Shown here: positions 7,464 through 14,923 of the stretch, in pieces | Layout: the number at the start of each line of letters is the position of its first letter | How positions within the stretch are numbered: the first letter of the stretch is position 1 | Source: an uncultured Bacilli bacterium | GTDB taxonomy: Bacteria; Bacillota_I; Bacilli_A; RF39; UBA660 | Length of the DNA stretch: 15,410 bases | Reading direction: 5' to 3' | Assembly (NCBI GenBank): GCA_944363695.1 | Contig: CALVUW010000010.1 | Span: forward strand, 1-15,410 | Translations under genes and position numbers: made by a program | Notes under the pieces: generated by a model | What the model was told of the DNA's origin: nothing | Databases searched by the model: none | The model's input: the letters and a program-made list of their open reading frames with translations, nothing else

Positions 7464-7994
7464 ATGAAAACAAAAAAAACAAATCATTATTGTAGTGGCA
7501 ATTATTTTGATTAGTATTATAGCCTTAGCGGGTACTACTTTTGCTGTTTTTACAGCTAGTTTAACCGGTACGAAAAAAGTTAGTATTCAAACTGGAACTT
7601 TACAAATTGATTTTACAGAAGGAAATCGTATTAATTTAACGAATGCGGCTCCGGTAACCGATGCGAAAGGGCAGGAACTCCTTATACATTCACAATTGAA
7701 AATACAGGTAATATAACGGCTTATTACACTGTTCAATTAAATGCTGATAGTGCCAATACCCTAGATGGTAAATGGGTAAAATATCGCTTAACAGGTGATA
7801 ATGATTATGATTCTGGTGTACAAGTGGTTGGAACGCAGCCTAATGGGTCTTTACAACTTGTACCAAGACAATCATTAACGGTTGATGATACGGTTACTTA
7901 TCAATTATATTTATGGCTATCCAATGATGCTGATAATTCAGCACAGGGTGGTACGTATCAAAGCAAAATAGTAGTTAGTAGTCAAAGCAATTAA
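7464..7994 (+). pseudogene. TasA/SipW-substrate-like surface protein gene, broken by two compensating frameshifts
   Basis: Starting at the ATG at 7464 (SD AGAGGG at 7451-7456), the frame runs MKTKK and then enters an eight-A run (7472-7479) before hitting a stop at 7512-7514. With one A fewer, it would continue into a fully open reading (7480-7677) carrying a signal-anchor ISIIALAGTTFAVFTASLTG and then LQIDFTEGNRINLTNAAPV. A second shift near 7671-7677 (one base apparently missing in the GCAGGAACT context) returns to the original frame, which reads TPYTFTIENTGNITAYYTVQL and stays open for 105 codons to TAA at 7992-7994. The two-shift reconstruction is about 176 residues. N-terminal anchor, 'ENTGN' beta-sandwich and small size resemble TasA/CalY-like matrix proteins or minor surface pilins, a family inference. 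It may be a pseudogene, a slippage-controlled gene or a sequencing fault. Confidence 0.7.
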
Positions 7995-8044
7995 AAAAGA
8001 TAGCAACATTACAGAAAAAACTGTGGTGTTTGGCTATCTTTTTT
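7993..8044. terminator. Long bidirectional terminator between convergent genes
   Basis: A near-complete hairpin: AAAAAAGATAGC-AACA-TTACAG on the 5' arm (7993-8014), a six-A loop (8015-8020), then CTGTGG-TGTT, a two-base bulge (8031-8032), and GCTATC with a long T run (8033-8045). Two G-U pairs occur near the loop. It has U-runs in both directions, so it serves the plus-strand surface-protein gene and the minus-strand YqfQ-like gene, whose stop codon lies inside the stem. Confidence 0.9.
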
Positions 8045-8293
8045 TATTGTTGTTTGTTGTCTCATTGGTTTTGATTCTTGAATTTGTGGTTCATCATCAT
8101 GTAGAGCCCCGGCAATTCTAAACAATGTTTTGGCATTACTAACTAGCGGTCTTACTTGATAGACAATTGGAATCGCTTGATTGATAATACCTAATGTTTT
8201 TTGCGTATTATTTAAAATGTTTCCCCAATTAATTGACTTTTTTACAGGTGGCATTGGCGTTTGCCAAGGGTTATATTGATAGGAATTATACAT
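8009..8293 (-). CDS. YqfQ/VrrA-like small protein (PF14181 type)
   Basis: A small, basic, soluble protein of 94 residues. The central INWGNILNNTQKTLGIINQ followed by IPIVYQVRPLVSNAKTLFRIA resembles the YqfQ-like family, seen in Bacilli as a short hydrophobic N/Q-rich core with a low-complexity tail; VrrA of Bacillus anthracis is the variable-repeat member. No enzymatic role is known, and no repeat array is present here. The tail (about 66-94) is polar and basic. I prefer the ATG at 8293 (MYNSYQYNPW) over the GTG at 8302 and ATG at 8299, because AGGTGAT (8304-8298) gives normal spacing only to the former. It is a single gene, divergent from the GspF-like gene, and its stop lies inside the shared terminator. 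A TATACT on the minus strand (8317-8312) is a possible but very close -10. Confidence 0.65.
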   Translation of the reverse strand: MYNSYQYNPWQTPMPPVKKSINWGNILNNTQKTLGIINQAIPIVYQVRPLVSNAKTLFRIAGALHDDEPQIQESKPMRQQTTIKKDSQTPQFFL

Positions 8294-8333
8294 TTTCATC
8301 ACCTTTGTTTTAGTATATGCATTTTATTTTGTC

Positions 8334-8363
8334 TTGTGTCTATTCTAAGATGTGTGCTATAAT
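8334..8363 (+). promoter_or_regulatory. Promoter for the GspF-like / prepilin peptidase operon
   Basis: TTGTGT (8334-8339), an 18-base spacer, then TATAAT (8358-8363), with the extended -10 TGC at 8355-8357. The SD GGGAGG (8380-8385) and ATG at 8394 follow. Confidence 0.75.
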
Positions 8364-8393
8364 TTGAATAGAATAAGATGGGAGGCTTAAGAT

Positions 8394-9839
8394 ATGGAAT
8401 TTGCGTTTAAACCATTTATCGCTATTTATCATATGGTACGTTCTTTCTTTCGGATTCCAGGTAAAATTTTTGGTTATGCTTATTCCGGTATCTTAGCCAT
8501 TTTTGATAAGCAAAGTTTACGTAAAGAAAAAACAAAAGAAGTATCTGCTGAAGCCCAAGTACAGGCGATGATGCCTAAAGATATAAAAGGATTTGAAAAG
8601 TTAAACCATACAGAAATACCAAAGAAAGATGAAAAACTCTATTCTTTTCGCTATAAAGCCCGGGCTAATAATGGAAAAACATTTAAAGGTACCTTTGAAG
8701 CAACAAGCTTATTAGAAGCGAAGAACTTTTTACAAAATGAAGGATATGAAGTATTATCAATAGTTCCTCGAAAACCTTATGATATTGATATTTCTTTTGG
8801 TGGTTTTAATGCCGCTGAATTATCGTTTGCCTTAACGCAATTATCAACTTACTTAAAAGCTGGTATTCCCTTAATAGACTCTGTACGCATTTTGGAAAAA
8901 CAAAGTGAAAAAATAGAAACACGAAAAGTGTACCAAAGAGTTGTTTATGAATTATTAAAAGGTGAAAATTTATCAACTGCTCTTAGCAAACAAGCCGATA
9001 AATTTCCTAAACTGTTAATTAATATGGTTAAAACAGCTGAATTAACTGGAGATTTGCCAACCGTATTAGATGATATGGCAGAATATTATACTTCCAAAGA
9101 AGAAAATAGAAAACAAATGATTTCAGCGATGACGTATCCGGTTGTTGTTTTACTAGTGGCTTTTGCGGTTGTGATCTTTATTTTAACGACCATTGTACCA
9201 AAATTTGTAGAGATGTATCAAGATAATGATGCTGAGTTACCAGGCTTGACAGTAGCGGTTATGCATGCTAGTGATTTTGTGACGAATAATTATATGTGGA
9301 TTATTTTCGGCATTATTGCTTTTATCGGTATCTTTATCTTGCTTTATAAGAAAGTAAAATCATTCCGTCAAGGGGTTCAAATCATTTTAATGCATTTGCC
9401 AATCGTTAATAAAGTGATTATCTATAACGAAGTGTATAATTTTACGAAAACGTTTTCCTCTTTATTAAATCATGGTGTTTTTATTACTGATAGTATGGAA
9501 ATTCTATCGAAAATAACTGATAATGAGATTTATAAAGACCTAATTGCTAAAACGATTTTAAATTTAAATAAAGGCGCTTCTATTTCAGAGGCATTTAAAG
9601 GTAATTGGGCTTTTCCAGTGGCAGCTTATGAAATGATTGTAACCGGAGAGAATACAGGACAATTGGGATTAATGATGGAAAAAGTAGCAAATTACTATCA
9701 AACATTACATAAAAATCTCATTAAACAAATGCAAAGTTTAATTGAACCGATTATGATTGCTATTTTAGCTTTAATCGTAGGCACCATTCTTTTATCCATT
9801 GTGGTACCGATGTTTGATATTTATGGAAAGATTCAATAG
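8394..9839 (+). CDS. Type II secretion / type IV pilus inner-membrane platform protein (GspF/PilC/ComGB family)
   Basis: A 481-residue polytopic platform protein that anchors the assembly ATPase and pilin fibre at the cytoplasmic membrane. After an N-terminal region (below), a PilC-type ARANNGKTFKGTFEA segment (89-103) leads into two T2SSF repeats: about 143-272 (FALTQLSTYLKAGIPLIDSVRIL ... MVKTAELTGDLPTVLDDMAEYY, then a membrane helix 249-269) and about 346-474 (FTKTFSSLLNHGVFITDSMEIL ... IVTGENTGQLGLMMEKVANYY, then 452-473). A further membrane helix lies at 300-318. Domain order and length match PilC more than the shorter ComGB (~340). The first ~80 residues are extra: an amphipathic stretch (1-38) and a charged linker (40-80), with no family I recognise. 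The ATG follows GGGAGG by eight bases. It starts the operon with the prepilin peptidase. Confidence 0.92.
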   Translation: MEFAFKPFIAIYHMVRSFFRIPGKIFGYAYSGILAIFDKQSLRKEKTKEVSAEAQVQAMMPKDIKGFEKLNHTEIPKKDEKLYSFRYKARANNGKTFKGTFEATSLLEAKNFLQNEGYEVLSIVPRKPYDIDISFGGFNAAELSFALTQLSTYLKAGIPLIDSVRILEKQSEKIETRKVYQRVVYELLKGENLSTALSKQADKFPKLLINMVKTAELTGDLPTVLDDMAEYYTSKEENRKQMISAMTYPVVVLLVAFAVVIFILTTIVPKFVEMYQDNDAELPGLTVAVMHASDFVTNNYMWIIFGIIAFIGIFILLYKKVKSFRQGVQIILMHLPIVNKVIIYNEVYNFTKTFSSLLNHGVFITDSMEILSKITDNEIYKDLIAKTILNLNKGASISEAFKGNWAFPVAAYEMIVTGENTGQLGLMMEKVANYYQTLHKNLIKQMQSLIEPIMIAILALIVGTILLSIVVPMFDIYGKIQ

Positions 9840-9847
9840 GTGATAGA

Positions 9848-10627
9848 ATGGAAGCAGTTTATATGATTTTATTTTTGATTGTTGGCCTTTTCTTCGGCTC
9901 TTTTTTTGCTGTCGTAGGCATTCGATTAGGACGAGGTGAATCCTTCATAATAGGACGAAGTCATTGTGATACTTGTCATCATCCCTTAGCTTGGTATGAT
10001 TTGTTACCGTTAGTGTCTTTTGTTAGTTTAAAGGGTAGATGCCGTTATTGCCATAGTAAAATATCACCCTTATTATTTTTTATTGAATTATTTACAGGCC
10101 TTCTTTTTATGATTTGTTATTATAGTTTTGGCTTTAGTTTAGATCTACTATTGGCCATCCTAGCGGTGAGTCTGACAATGATAGTAATGGCTAGTGATTT
10201 TACTTATATGATTATCTCGGATGAAGTACTGTTGTTTTTTAGTATTTGTTTTTTACTATTACAATGGTGTCGTTTAGGGGTATACGGGGCTTTATTATCA
10301 TTAGCTAGTGGAATTGTGTTGTTTACACTTATGTATGGTTTAATGTGTTTAGGGAATTTTCTGTTTAAAAAAGAAAGCCTAGGTGGTGGCGATGTAAAAT
10401 TACTATTTGTGATTGGGTTAGTGTTGGATCCTATTTTAGGATTGTTAACCATTTTTTTAGCTAGTTTTATGGCTTTGCCAATTTCCTTAATTTTGTATCA
10501 CAAAAATAAAGAAAAAATGATTCCTTTTGGTCCCTTTTTATTAATTGCTCTTTTAATTTTACTTTTTAGCAAAATTACACCACCAGAAATCTTGTCGCTT
10601 CTAGCTAGTAATCCATTGCTTTTTTAG
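9848..10627 (+). CDS. Prepilin peptidase / N-methyltransferase (A24, PilD/ComC type)
   Basis: A 259-residue polytopic aspartic protease that removes the leader of prepilins and methylates the new N-terminal Phe. The N-terminal methyltransferase domain has the zinc-type four-cysteine set C40-x2-C43 and C65-x2-C68 (CDTCHHP and CRYCHSK) after FGSFFAVVGIRLGRGESF. The two catalytic aspartates are D117 (MASDFTYMIISDE) and D182 within SLGGGDVK, the GxGD motif. About seven to eight hydrophobic segments fit the family, and the length is typical for the bifunctional enzyme. SD AGGTGA (9838-9843) overlaps the stop of the upstream gene. It is the only prepilin peptidase in view and the natural processing enzyme for the prepilin at 7014. 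The comC symbol is used in competence systems; I leave it blank because uptake is unproven. Confidence 0.93.
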   Translation: MEAVYMILFLIVGLFFGSFFAVVGIRLGRGESFIIGRSHCDTCHHPLAWYDLLPLVSFVSLKGRCRYCHSKISPLLFFIELFTGLLFMICYYSFGFSLDLLLAILAVSLTMIVMASDFTYMIISDEVLLFFSICFLLLQWCRLGVYGALLSLASGIVLFTLMYGLMCLGNFLFKKESLGGGDVKLLFVIGLVLDPILGLLTIFLASFMALPISLILYHKNKEKMIPFGPFLLIALLILLFSKITPPEILSLLASNPLLF

Positions 10628-10643
10628 CAATTTGTGGTATACT
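10615..10643 (+). promoter_or_regulatory. Extended -10 promoter with stem-loop over the -35 region
   Basis: TTGCTT (10616-10621), a 16-base spacer and TATACT (10638-10643) with the extended -10 TGG (10635-10637). A hairpin ATTGCT/AGCAAT (10615-10620 and 10626-10631, T5 loop) covers the -35 box and the prepilin peptidase stop codon (10625-10627). Confidence 0.65.
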
Positions 10644-10669
10644 ATAGGCACTTTGAAAGGTGGTAAACT

Positions 10670-11377
10670 ATGAAAGTGTTCTTAAAAGATCAAAAATCTG
10701 TATTACTACAAAATCGTGATATTTGTTATTTATCAGAAATTGGCGTTCAACCCTTTGTCCCGTATGCTAAGAAAATAAAAGATCAAGAGGAAGGAATGTT
10801 TGTTAAAATTACTGATCCTGCCATTGTCGAATATTTGCGATTAGATGATGATATCATTGATTATTTTGATTATCTTACAATGGATGTAGGAACGTTACGA
10901 CAATTAACAGATCGGGCTGAAGATGATTATGCTAGTTCTGTTGCTACTTATCGTCATTTGGAAAAGAAGGGAAAAATGACGCCAGAGGCATCTTTGCAAC
11001 TTGCTAGAAAAAAATATAAGTTTACAACCAATTTAGAGATGATGCAAGATAAGCAAACGGACGGCTTACTCATAAAAGTACCATTTGGTTATGATGCTAA
11101 TGATGGTTATTTACACCAAAGTGATGCATTTATTACAATGGCAACCGAAGTAGATGGTGTTTACTTGTTTTTAAATAAAAAAGAAGGAGCGATTGCTAAA
11201 GCTGAGAATTTTAAATCCTATTTTCAGGCAGAAATGGTTTCTATTTTAGCGGATGTATCCAAGCAGCAGGAAACATACCGTGCAGATTATGTGTTACGCC
11301 GCTTATCAGCGCCAAATGAACGCTTCTTATTTATAGGGGTTCAACCGAAAGAAAATAAAAAGACATATCATCGATAG
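10670..11377 (+). CDS. Unrecognised soluble protein of 235 residues
   Basis: I do not recognise this family. It is a soluble, charged protein with no signal peptide, membrane segment or obvious catalytic motif. The N-terminal half (about 1-80) reads like a mixed alpha/beta domain with an acidic turn DDDIIDYFDY (59-68). Residues 83-125 are helical and charged. A middle block (129-170) holds the notable TDGLLIKVPFGYDANDGYLHQ. Only one cysteine (C19) is present. SD AAAGGTGG (10656-10663) is six bases before the ATG, with a dedicated promoter just behind the pilin-processing gene. It sits alone before a terminator-like hairpin, in front of mtaB. No link to pili or tRNA modification can be drawn from the sequence. 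Confidence 0.75.
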   Translation: MKVFLKDQKSVLLQNRDICYLSEIGVQPFVPYAKKIKDQEEGMFVKITDPAIVEYLRLDDDIIDYFDYLTMDVGTLRQLTDRAEDDYASSVATYRHLEKKGKMTPEASLQLARKKYKFTTNLEMMQDKQTDGLLIKVPFGYDANDGYLHQSDAFITMATEVDGVYLFLNKKEGAIAKAENFKSYFQAEMVSILADVSKQQETYRADYVLRRLSAPNERFLFIGVQPKENKKTYHR

Positions 11378-11378
11378 G

Positions 11379-11400
11379 AAGGAAGCTTCCTTTTCTTTTG
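11379..11400 (+). terminator. Terminator-like hairpin downstream of the 235-residue gene, upstream of mtaB
   Basis: The perfect palindrome AAGGAAGCTTCCTT (11379-11392) forms a 5-bp stem with an AGCT loop and runs into TTTTCTTTT (11391-11399). Only 27 bases then remain before the mtaB start, too few for a separate promoter, so mtaB probably depends on read-through. Confidence 0.5.
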
Positions 11401-11426
11401 ATCGTTATGAAAGGAGAAGATAACGT
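11386..11426 (+). promoter_or_regulatory. Structured mtaB leader with SD in alternative hairpins
   Basis: The SD region GAAAGGAGAAG (11409-11419) is flanked by CGTTAT (11403-11408) and ATAACG (11420-11425), a 6-bp stem that would display the SD in its loop. The same SD can instead pair with CTTCCTTTTC (11386-11395), ten pairs with one bulge and one G-U, which overlaps the terminator 3' arm. The structures exclude each other; their use in vivo is inference. Confidence 0.3.
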
Positions 11427-12719
11427 ATGAAAGTTGGCATTGCGACTTTAGGATGTAAAGTGAATACCTATGAGAGTGAATACTGGGTACAAGAGTTAGA
11501 AAAAGCCGGATATGAAATTGCTGATTTTACAGATATATGTGATGTGTATTTAATCAATACCTGTACCGTTACCAATACATCCGATATTAAAAGTAGGAAA
11601 ATGATTCACCAAGCGAAAAGAAGAAATCCTAACAGCTGTGTTGTAGCGGCTGGCTGCTTTATTGAAGCGAATGGCAACTATGAAGATCCGGACATTGATA
11701 TTTATATTGGTAACCAAGATAAGAGTAAACTGGTCTCATTGTTAGATGAATACTTTGCTAACAAGGAGCCAATTAGAGTACCATCAGGGCTTGCTAAAAC
11801 AACTTTCGAAGATATGTTTTTAACACATTTTGAAGGTCGGTGTCGGGCATTTGTTAAAATTCAAGATGGATGTGAAAATTTTTGTAGTTATTGCATCATT
11901 CCTTATGTACGAGGTAAATGTCGCAGTAAGTCTTTTTCTAAAGTGATAGAAGAAGTAACAGCCTTAGTAGAAGCGGGTTATCAAGAGGTAGTACTAACTG
12001 GCATTCACACTGGTAATTATGGGGTAGACTTAGGTGTTAGCTTTGCTTCATTGTTAAAACAATTAGTTGTTATTCCGGGATTAGCCCGCTTGCGTATTTC
12101 TAGTATTGAAGCAACAGAGTTAACCGATGAAGTATTAGCTGTTTTAAAATCAAGTCCTATTATTGTCGATCATTTACATATTCCTTTGCAAGCTGGTAGC
12201 GATCATGTTTTAAAACTAATGAATCGAAAATATACGTTAGCTGAGTATTACGATATTATTAAAGCGATTAGAGAAATTAGACCTATGATTGCTATTACGA
12301 CGGATATTATTGTAGGATTTCCTGGCGAAACAGAAGAAGACTTTGAACAAACGCTGCAAATTTCTAAGCAATTTGCCTTTGCAAAGATTCATGTATTTCC
12401 TTATTCAGAAAGAAAGGGGACCGCTGCGATGCAACTTCCTCAGCATATAGATCCAACGATCAAGAAACAACGTGCTAGACAGTTAGTAGCATTATCAAAT
12501 ACTCTAGAAAAAGAGTATGCTACTAAATTTATTGGTCAAAAAGTAGAAGTCTTATTTGAAACCTATAAAGATGGTTATAGTGTTGGTCATACTTCTAATT
12601 ATCTAAAAGTAAAAGTGGCACAGGAAATACCCCCTAATACCATACAAGTGGTAACGCTTACTGATTATTGCTTTGGTTATTGCCTTGGTAGCTTGGAGGA
12701 GGTATTATGTCGTATGTAA
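11427..12719 (+). CDS. mtaB: tRNA t6A37 C2-methylthiotransferase (radical SAM)
   Basis: A 430-residue radical-SAM enzyme that adds the 2-methylthio group to t6A at position 37 of ANN-decoding tRNAs, giving ms2t6A. Three domains: N-terminal UPF0004 with the auxiliary 4Fe-4S cysteines C10 (LGCKVN), C46 (NTCTVTN) and C77 (AAGCFIE); the radical-SAM core with C149-x3-C153-x2-C156 (GCENFCSYC); and a C-terminal TRAM domain (about 370-428) for RNA binding. LGCKVNTYESE and the closing layout fit MtaB rather than MiaB (which has LGCQMN) or RimO. SD AAGGAG in the structured leader. The stop overlaps the recD2 start by 13 bases. The symbol is assigned by motif; a functional test would confirm it. Confidence 0.93.
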   Translation: MKVGIATLGCKVNTYESEYWVQELEKAGYEIADFTDICDVYLINTCTVTNTSDIKSRKMIHQAKRRNPNSCVVAAGCFIEANGNYEDPDIDIYIGNQDKSKLVSLLDEYFANKEPIRVPSGLAKTTFEDMFLTHFEGRCRAFVKIQDGCENFCSYCIIPYVRGKCRSKSFSKVIEEVTALVEAGYQEVVLTGIHTGNYGVDLGVSFASLLKQLVVIPGLARLRISSIEATELTDEVLAVLKSSPIIVDHLHIPLQAGSDHVLKLMNRKYTLAEYYDIIKAIREIRPMIAITTDIIVGFPGETEEDFEQTLQISKQFAFAKIHVFPYSERKGTAAMQLPQHIDPTIKKQRARQLVALSNTLEKEYATKFIGQKVEVLFETYKDGYSVGHTSNYLKVKVAQEIPPNTIQVVTLTDYCFGYCLGSLEEVLCRM

Positions 12720-14890
12720 AGGGAAACTTTAAAAAAGCAATTTTTCAAAGTTATGATACTGGGTATCTAATAGGATTATTAAAAGTTAAAGAAAGTAGTG
12801 AAGACTTACATACTTGTGTTGGTAAGACAATTACATTTACTGGTTATATTCCTGAATTAAATGAACTAGACACGTATCGTTTAGAAGGTAAAATGATTCA
12901 ACATCAAAAATATGGAGAGCAGTTTGAAGTGACGAACTTTGAGAGAATTTTGCCTACCGAAAACGATGCTATGCTTGATATTTTGTCAAGTGATATGTTT
13001 AAAGGAATTGGTAAGAAGACTGCTGAGAAAATTGTCAATGTTTTTCATGAAAATACCTTTGAAGTGATATTGCATCGTTCTAGCGATTTGTTATTAGTAC
13101 CTGGCATCACAGCTAAGCAAGTACAAACTCTTCATGAGGCTATGCTTTCTTATCAAGGTAATTATGAGACAATTTTAGCGTTAACCACATTAGGCTTTAC
13201 GCCCCGTGATGCGATGCGTATTTATCATTTTTATAAAGAAAAAACAAACGAAGTATTACAAAGGGATTTATATCAAATTTATTATGATATGGAAGAAGTA
13301 TCATTTAAAAAGATTGATCCCATTGCTTTAAAAGCTGGTTATGAACCACTAGGATTAGAACGTGTATGTGCCATTATGGTTTATATTATGCGTGAGGTTG
13401 TAAACACTTATGGTCATACTTATTGTTTAGAATCGGAAATTATGACGTATTTTCCTAGAATTACGCATCAAGAGATATCAGAAGCTTTATATGAGCAAGC
13501 CTTACTACGATTACAAGAAAAAGATTTGGTGGTACAAGATGGCCAAAATTTATATTTAAAAGTTTATTATGATGCGGAAGTGTTTATCGCTAGACGGTTG
13601 CGCTTATTAGCACATGAGCCACCAATAACGATTGCTAACTTTGAAGAGATTTTAACAGAAGTCGAAGCTAAGAATGGTCTTATGTATAACGAAGAACAAA
13701 AACAAGCGATTTATGAGGCTTTAACTTCACAAGTATTAGTCATTACTGGTGGACCAGGAACCGGAAAAACAACAATTATTAAAGCGATTATTGATGTTTA
13801 TCAGCATATCCATCACTATGATACCAAAACGTTAATGACCAAATTAGCTTTATTAGCACCAACGGGACGTGCTAGCAAACGAATGGGCGAAGTTGCCTCT
13901 TTGCAAGCTTCTACCATTCATCGCTTTTTAAAATGGAATAAAGATACTAATCGTTTTCAGTTAAATGAATATCATCGTAGTGAGGCCGAGTTTGTTATTA
14001 TTGATGAATCTAGTATGGTAGATACTTTGTTACTTGTTAATCTATTACGTGGTCTATCCGTTCATTGTCGGGTGATTTTTGTAGGGGATGCTGATCAATT
14101 ACCAAGTGTCGGCGCCGGTAATTTGTTAGAAGATATAATTCAAAGTGAAACTTTATCAGTCATTGCTCTACAAAATATTTATCGGCAGGGTAGCGGCTCT
14201 CATATTATTTCTTTAGCACATGCTATTAAGGAAGGAAATATACCAGCTGATTTGTGGCAAGAAAAAGATGATTTAGCTTTCATAGAATGTCAGGATCAGG
14301 AAATACTATCTACACTTGAAAAAAGTATTTTGCAATTTGATCCGGATACCGTTCAGATATTAGTACCGATGTATAAAAGTGCGATTGGCATTGATACCAT
14401 TAACCAGCACTTACAAGAATTACTAAATCCTAAAACAGTAACCAAAAAAGAACTAACAACCAATGAAGTTGTTTTTCGAGAGCAAGATAAGGTTATTCAA
14501 CTTACGAATGTACCAGATGATAATGTGTTTAATGGTGATATTGGACAAATTGATCGTATTATGACTGTTAAGAAAAAAGAATTATGGGTTGATTTTGATG
14601 GTAACATTGTTCACTATACACCGGCGATGTTAACAACACTACGTCATGCTTATGCTATTTCGATTCATAAAAGTCAGGGTAGTGAATTTCCGGTTGTTAT
14701 TATGCCAATATCCATGGTGTATCAAAAAATGCTATATCGGAAGTTAATATATACAGGTGTAACACGGGCGAAAAAGCAATTAATTTTAATTGGCAATAAA
14801 AAAGCTTTAGATTTTGCTATTCATCGTCATATTGATCAACAACGTCGAACGAGTCTACAACATTTTTTAAAAAATGGTATACTTTTCTAA
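12707..14890 (+). CDS. recD2: RecD2-type SF1B DNA helicase
   Basis: A 727-residue 5'-3' helicase of the RecD-like family found in bacteria without RecBCD, with roles in repair, recombination and fork processing. An N-terminal OB-like region precedes a helix-hairpin-helix stretch (FKGIGKKTAEKIV about 98-110; LVPGITAKQVQ 130-140), typical of RecD2 and absent from RecD. Helicase motifs: Walker A GGPGTGKTT (348-356), Walker B IIDESSMVD (431-439), motif III GDADQLPSVGAG (460-471), motif V/VI AISIHKSQGSEF (about 650-661) and YTGVTRAKKQL (about 682-692). Complete and normal in length. AGGAGG (12697-12702) lies inside the mtaB end, four bases before the ATG, so the pair is translationally coupled. 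Reading starts in a 13-base overlap with mtaB. Confidence 0.95.
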   Translation: MSYVKGNFKKAIFQSYDTGYLIGLLKVKESSEDLHTCVGKTITFTGYIPELNELDTYRLEGKMIQHQKYGEQFEVTNFERILPTENDAMLDILSSDMFKGIGKKTAEKIVNVFHENTFEVILHRSSDLLLVPGITAKQVQTLHEAMLSYQGNYETILALTTLGFTPRDAMRIYHFYKEKTNEVLQRDLYQIYYDMEEVSFKKIDPIALKAGYEPLGLERVCAIMVYIMREVVNTYGHTYCLESEIMTYFPRITHQEISEALYEQALLRLQEKDLVVQDGQNLYLKVYYDAEVFIARRLRLLAHEPPITIANFEEILTEVEAKNGLMYNEEQKQAIYEALTSQVLVITGGPGTGKTTIIKAIIDVYQHIHHYDTKTLMTKLALLAPTGRASKRMGEVASLQASTIHRFLKWNKDTNRFQLNEYHRSEAEFVIIDESSMVDTLLLVNLLRGLSVHCRVIFVGDADQLPSVGAGNLLEDIIQSETLSVIALQNIYRQGSGSHIISLAHAIKEGNIPADLWQEKDDLAFIECQDQEILSTLEKSILQFDPDTVQILVPMYKSAIGIDTINQHLQELLNPKTVTKKELTTNEVVFREQDKVIQLTNVPDDNVFNGDIGQIDRIMTVKKKELWVDFDGNIVHYTPAMLTTLRHAYAISIHKSQGSEFPVVIMPISMVYQKMLYRKLIYTGVTRAKKQLILIGNKKALDFAIHRHIDQQRRTSLQHFLKNGILF

Positions 14891-14891
14891 T

Positions 14892-14910
14892 TTGCTATCC
14901 ATACTAGCAA
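14892..14910 (+). repeat. Inverted repeat TTGCTA/TAGCAA between recD2 and the small membrane protein
   Basis: TTGCTA (14892-14897), a seven-base spacer and TAGCAA (14905-14910) form a 6-bp hairpin with no T tract. A close relative of this arm sequence is at 10616-10630. Function unknown. Confidence 0.4.
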
Positions 14911-14923
14911 TAGGAGGATAAGT

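Noticed and set aside
7495..7716. 73-residue ORF with a GTG start as an independent gene
   Set aside because: No SD before 7495; it is the middle frame of the frameshifted surface protein at 7464-7994.
10204..10452. Minus-strand ORF inside the prepilin peptidase
   Set aside because: Antisense to the GxGD region; composition is Asn/Pro-rich artefact of codon reversal.
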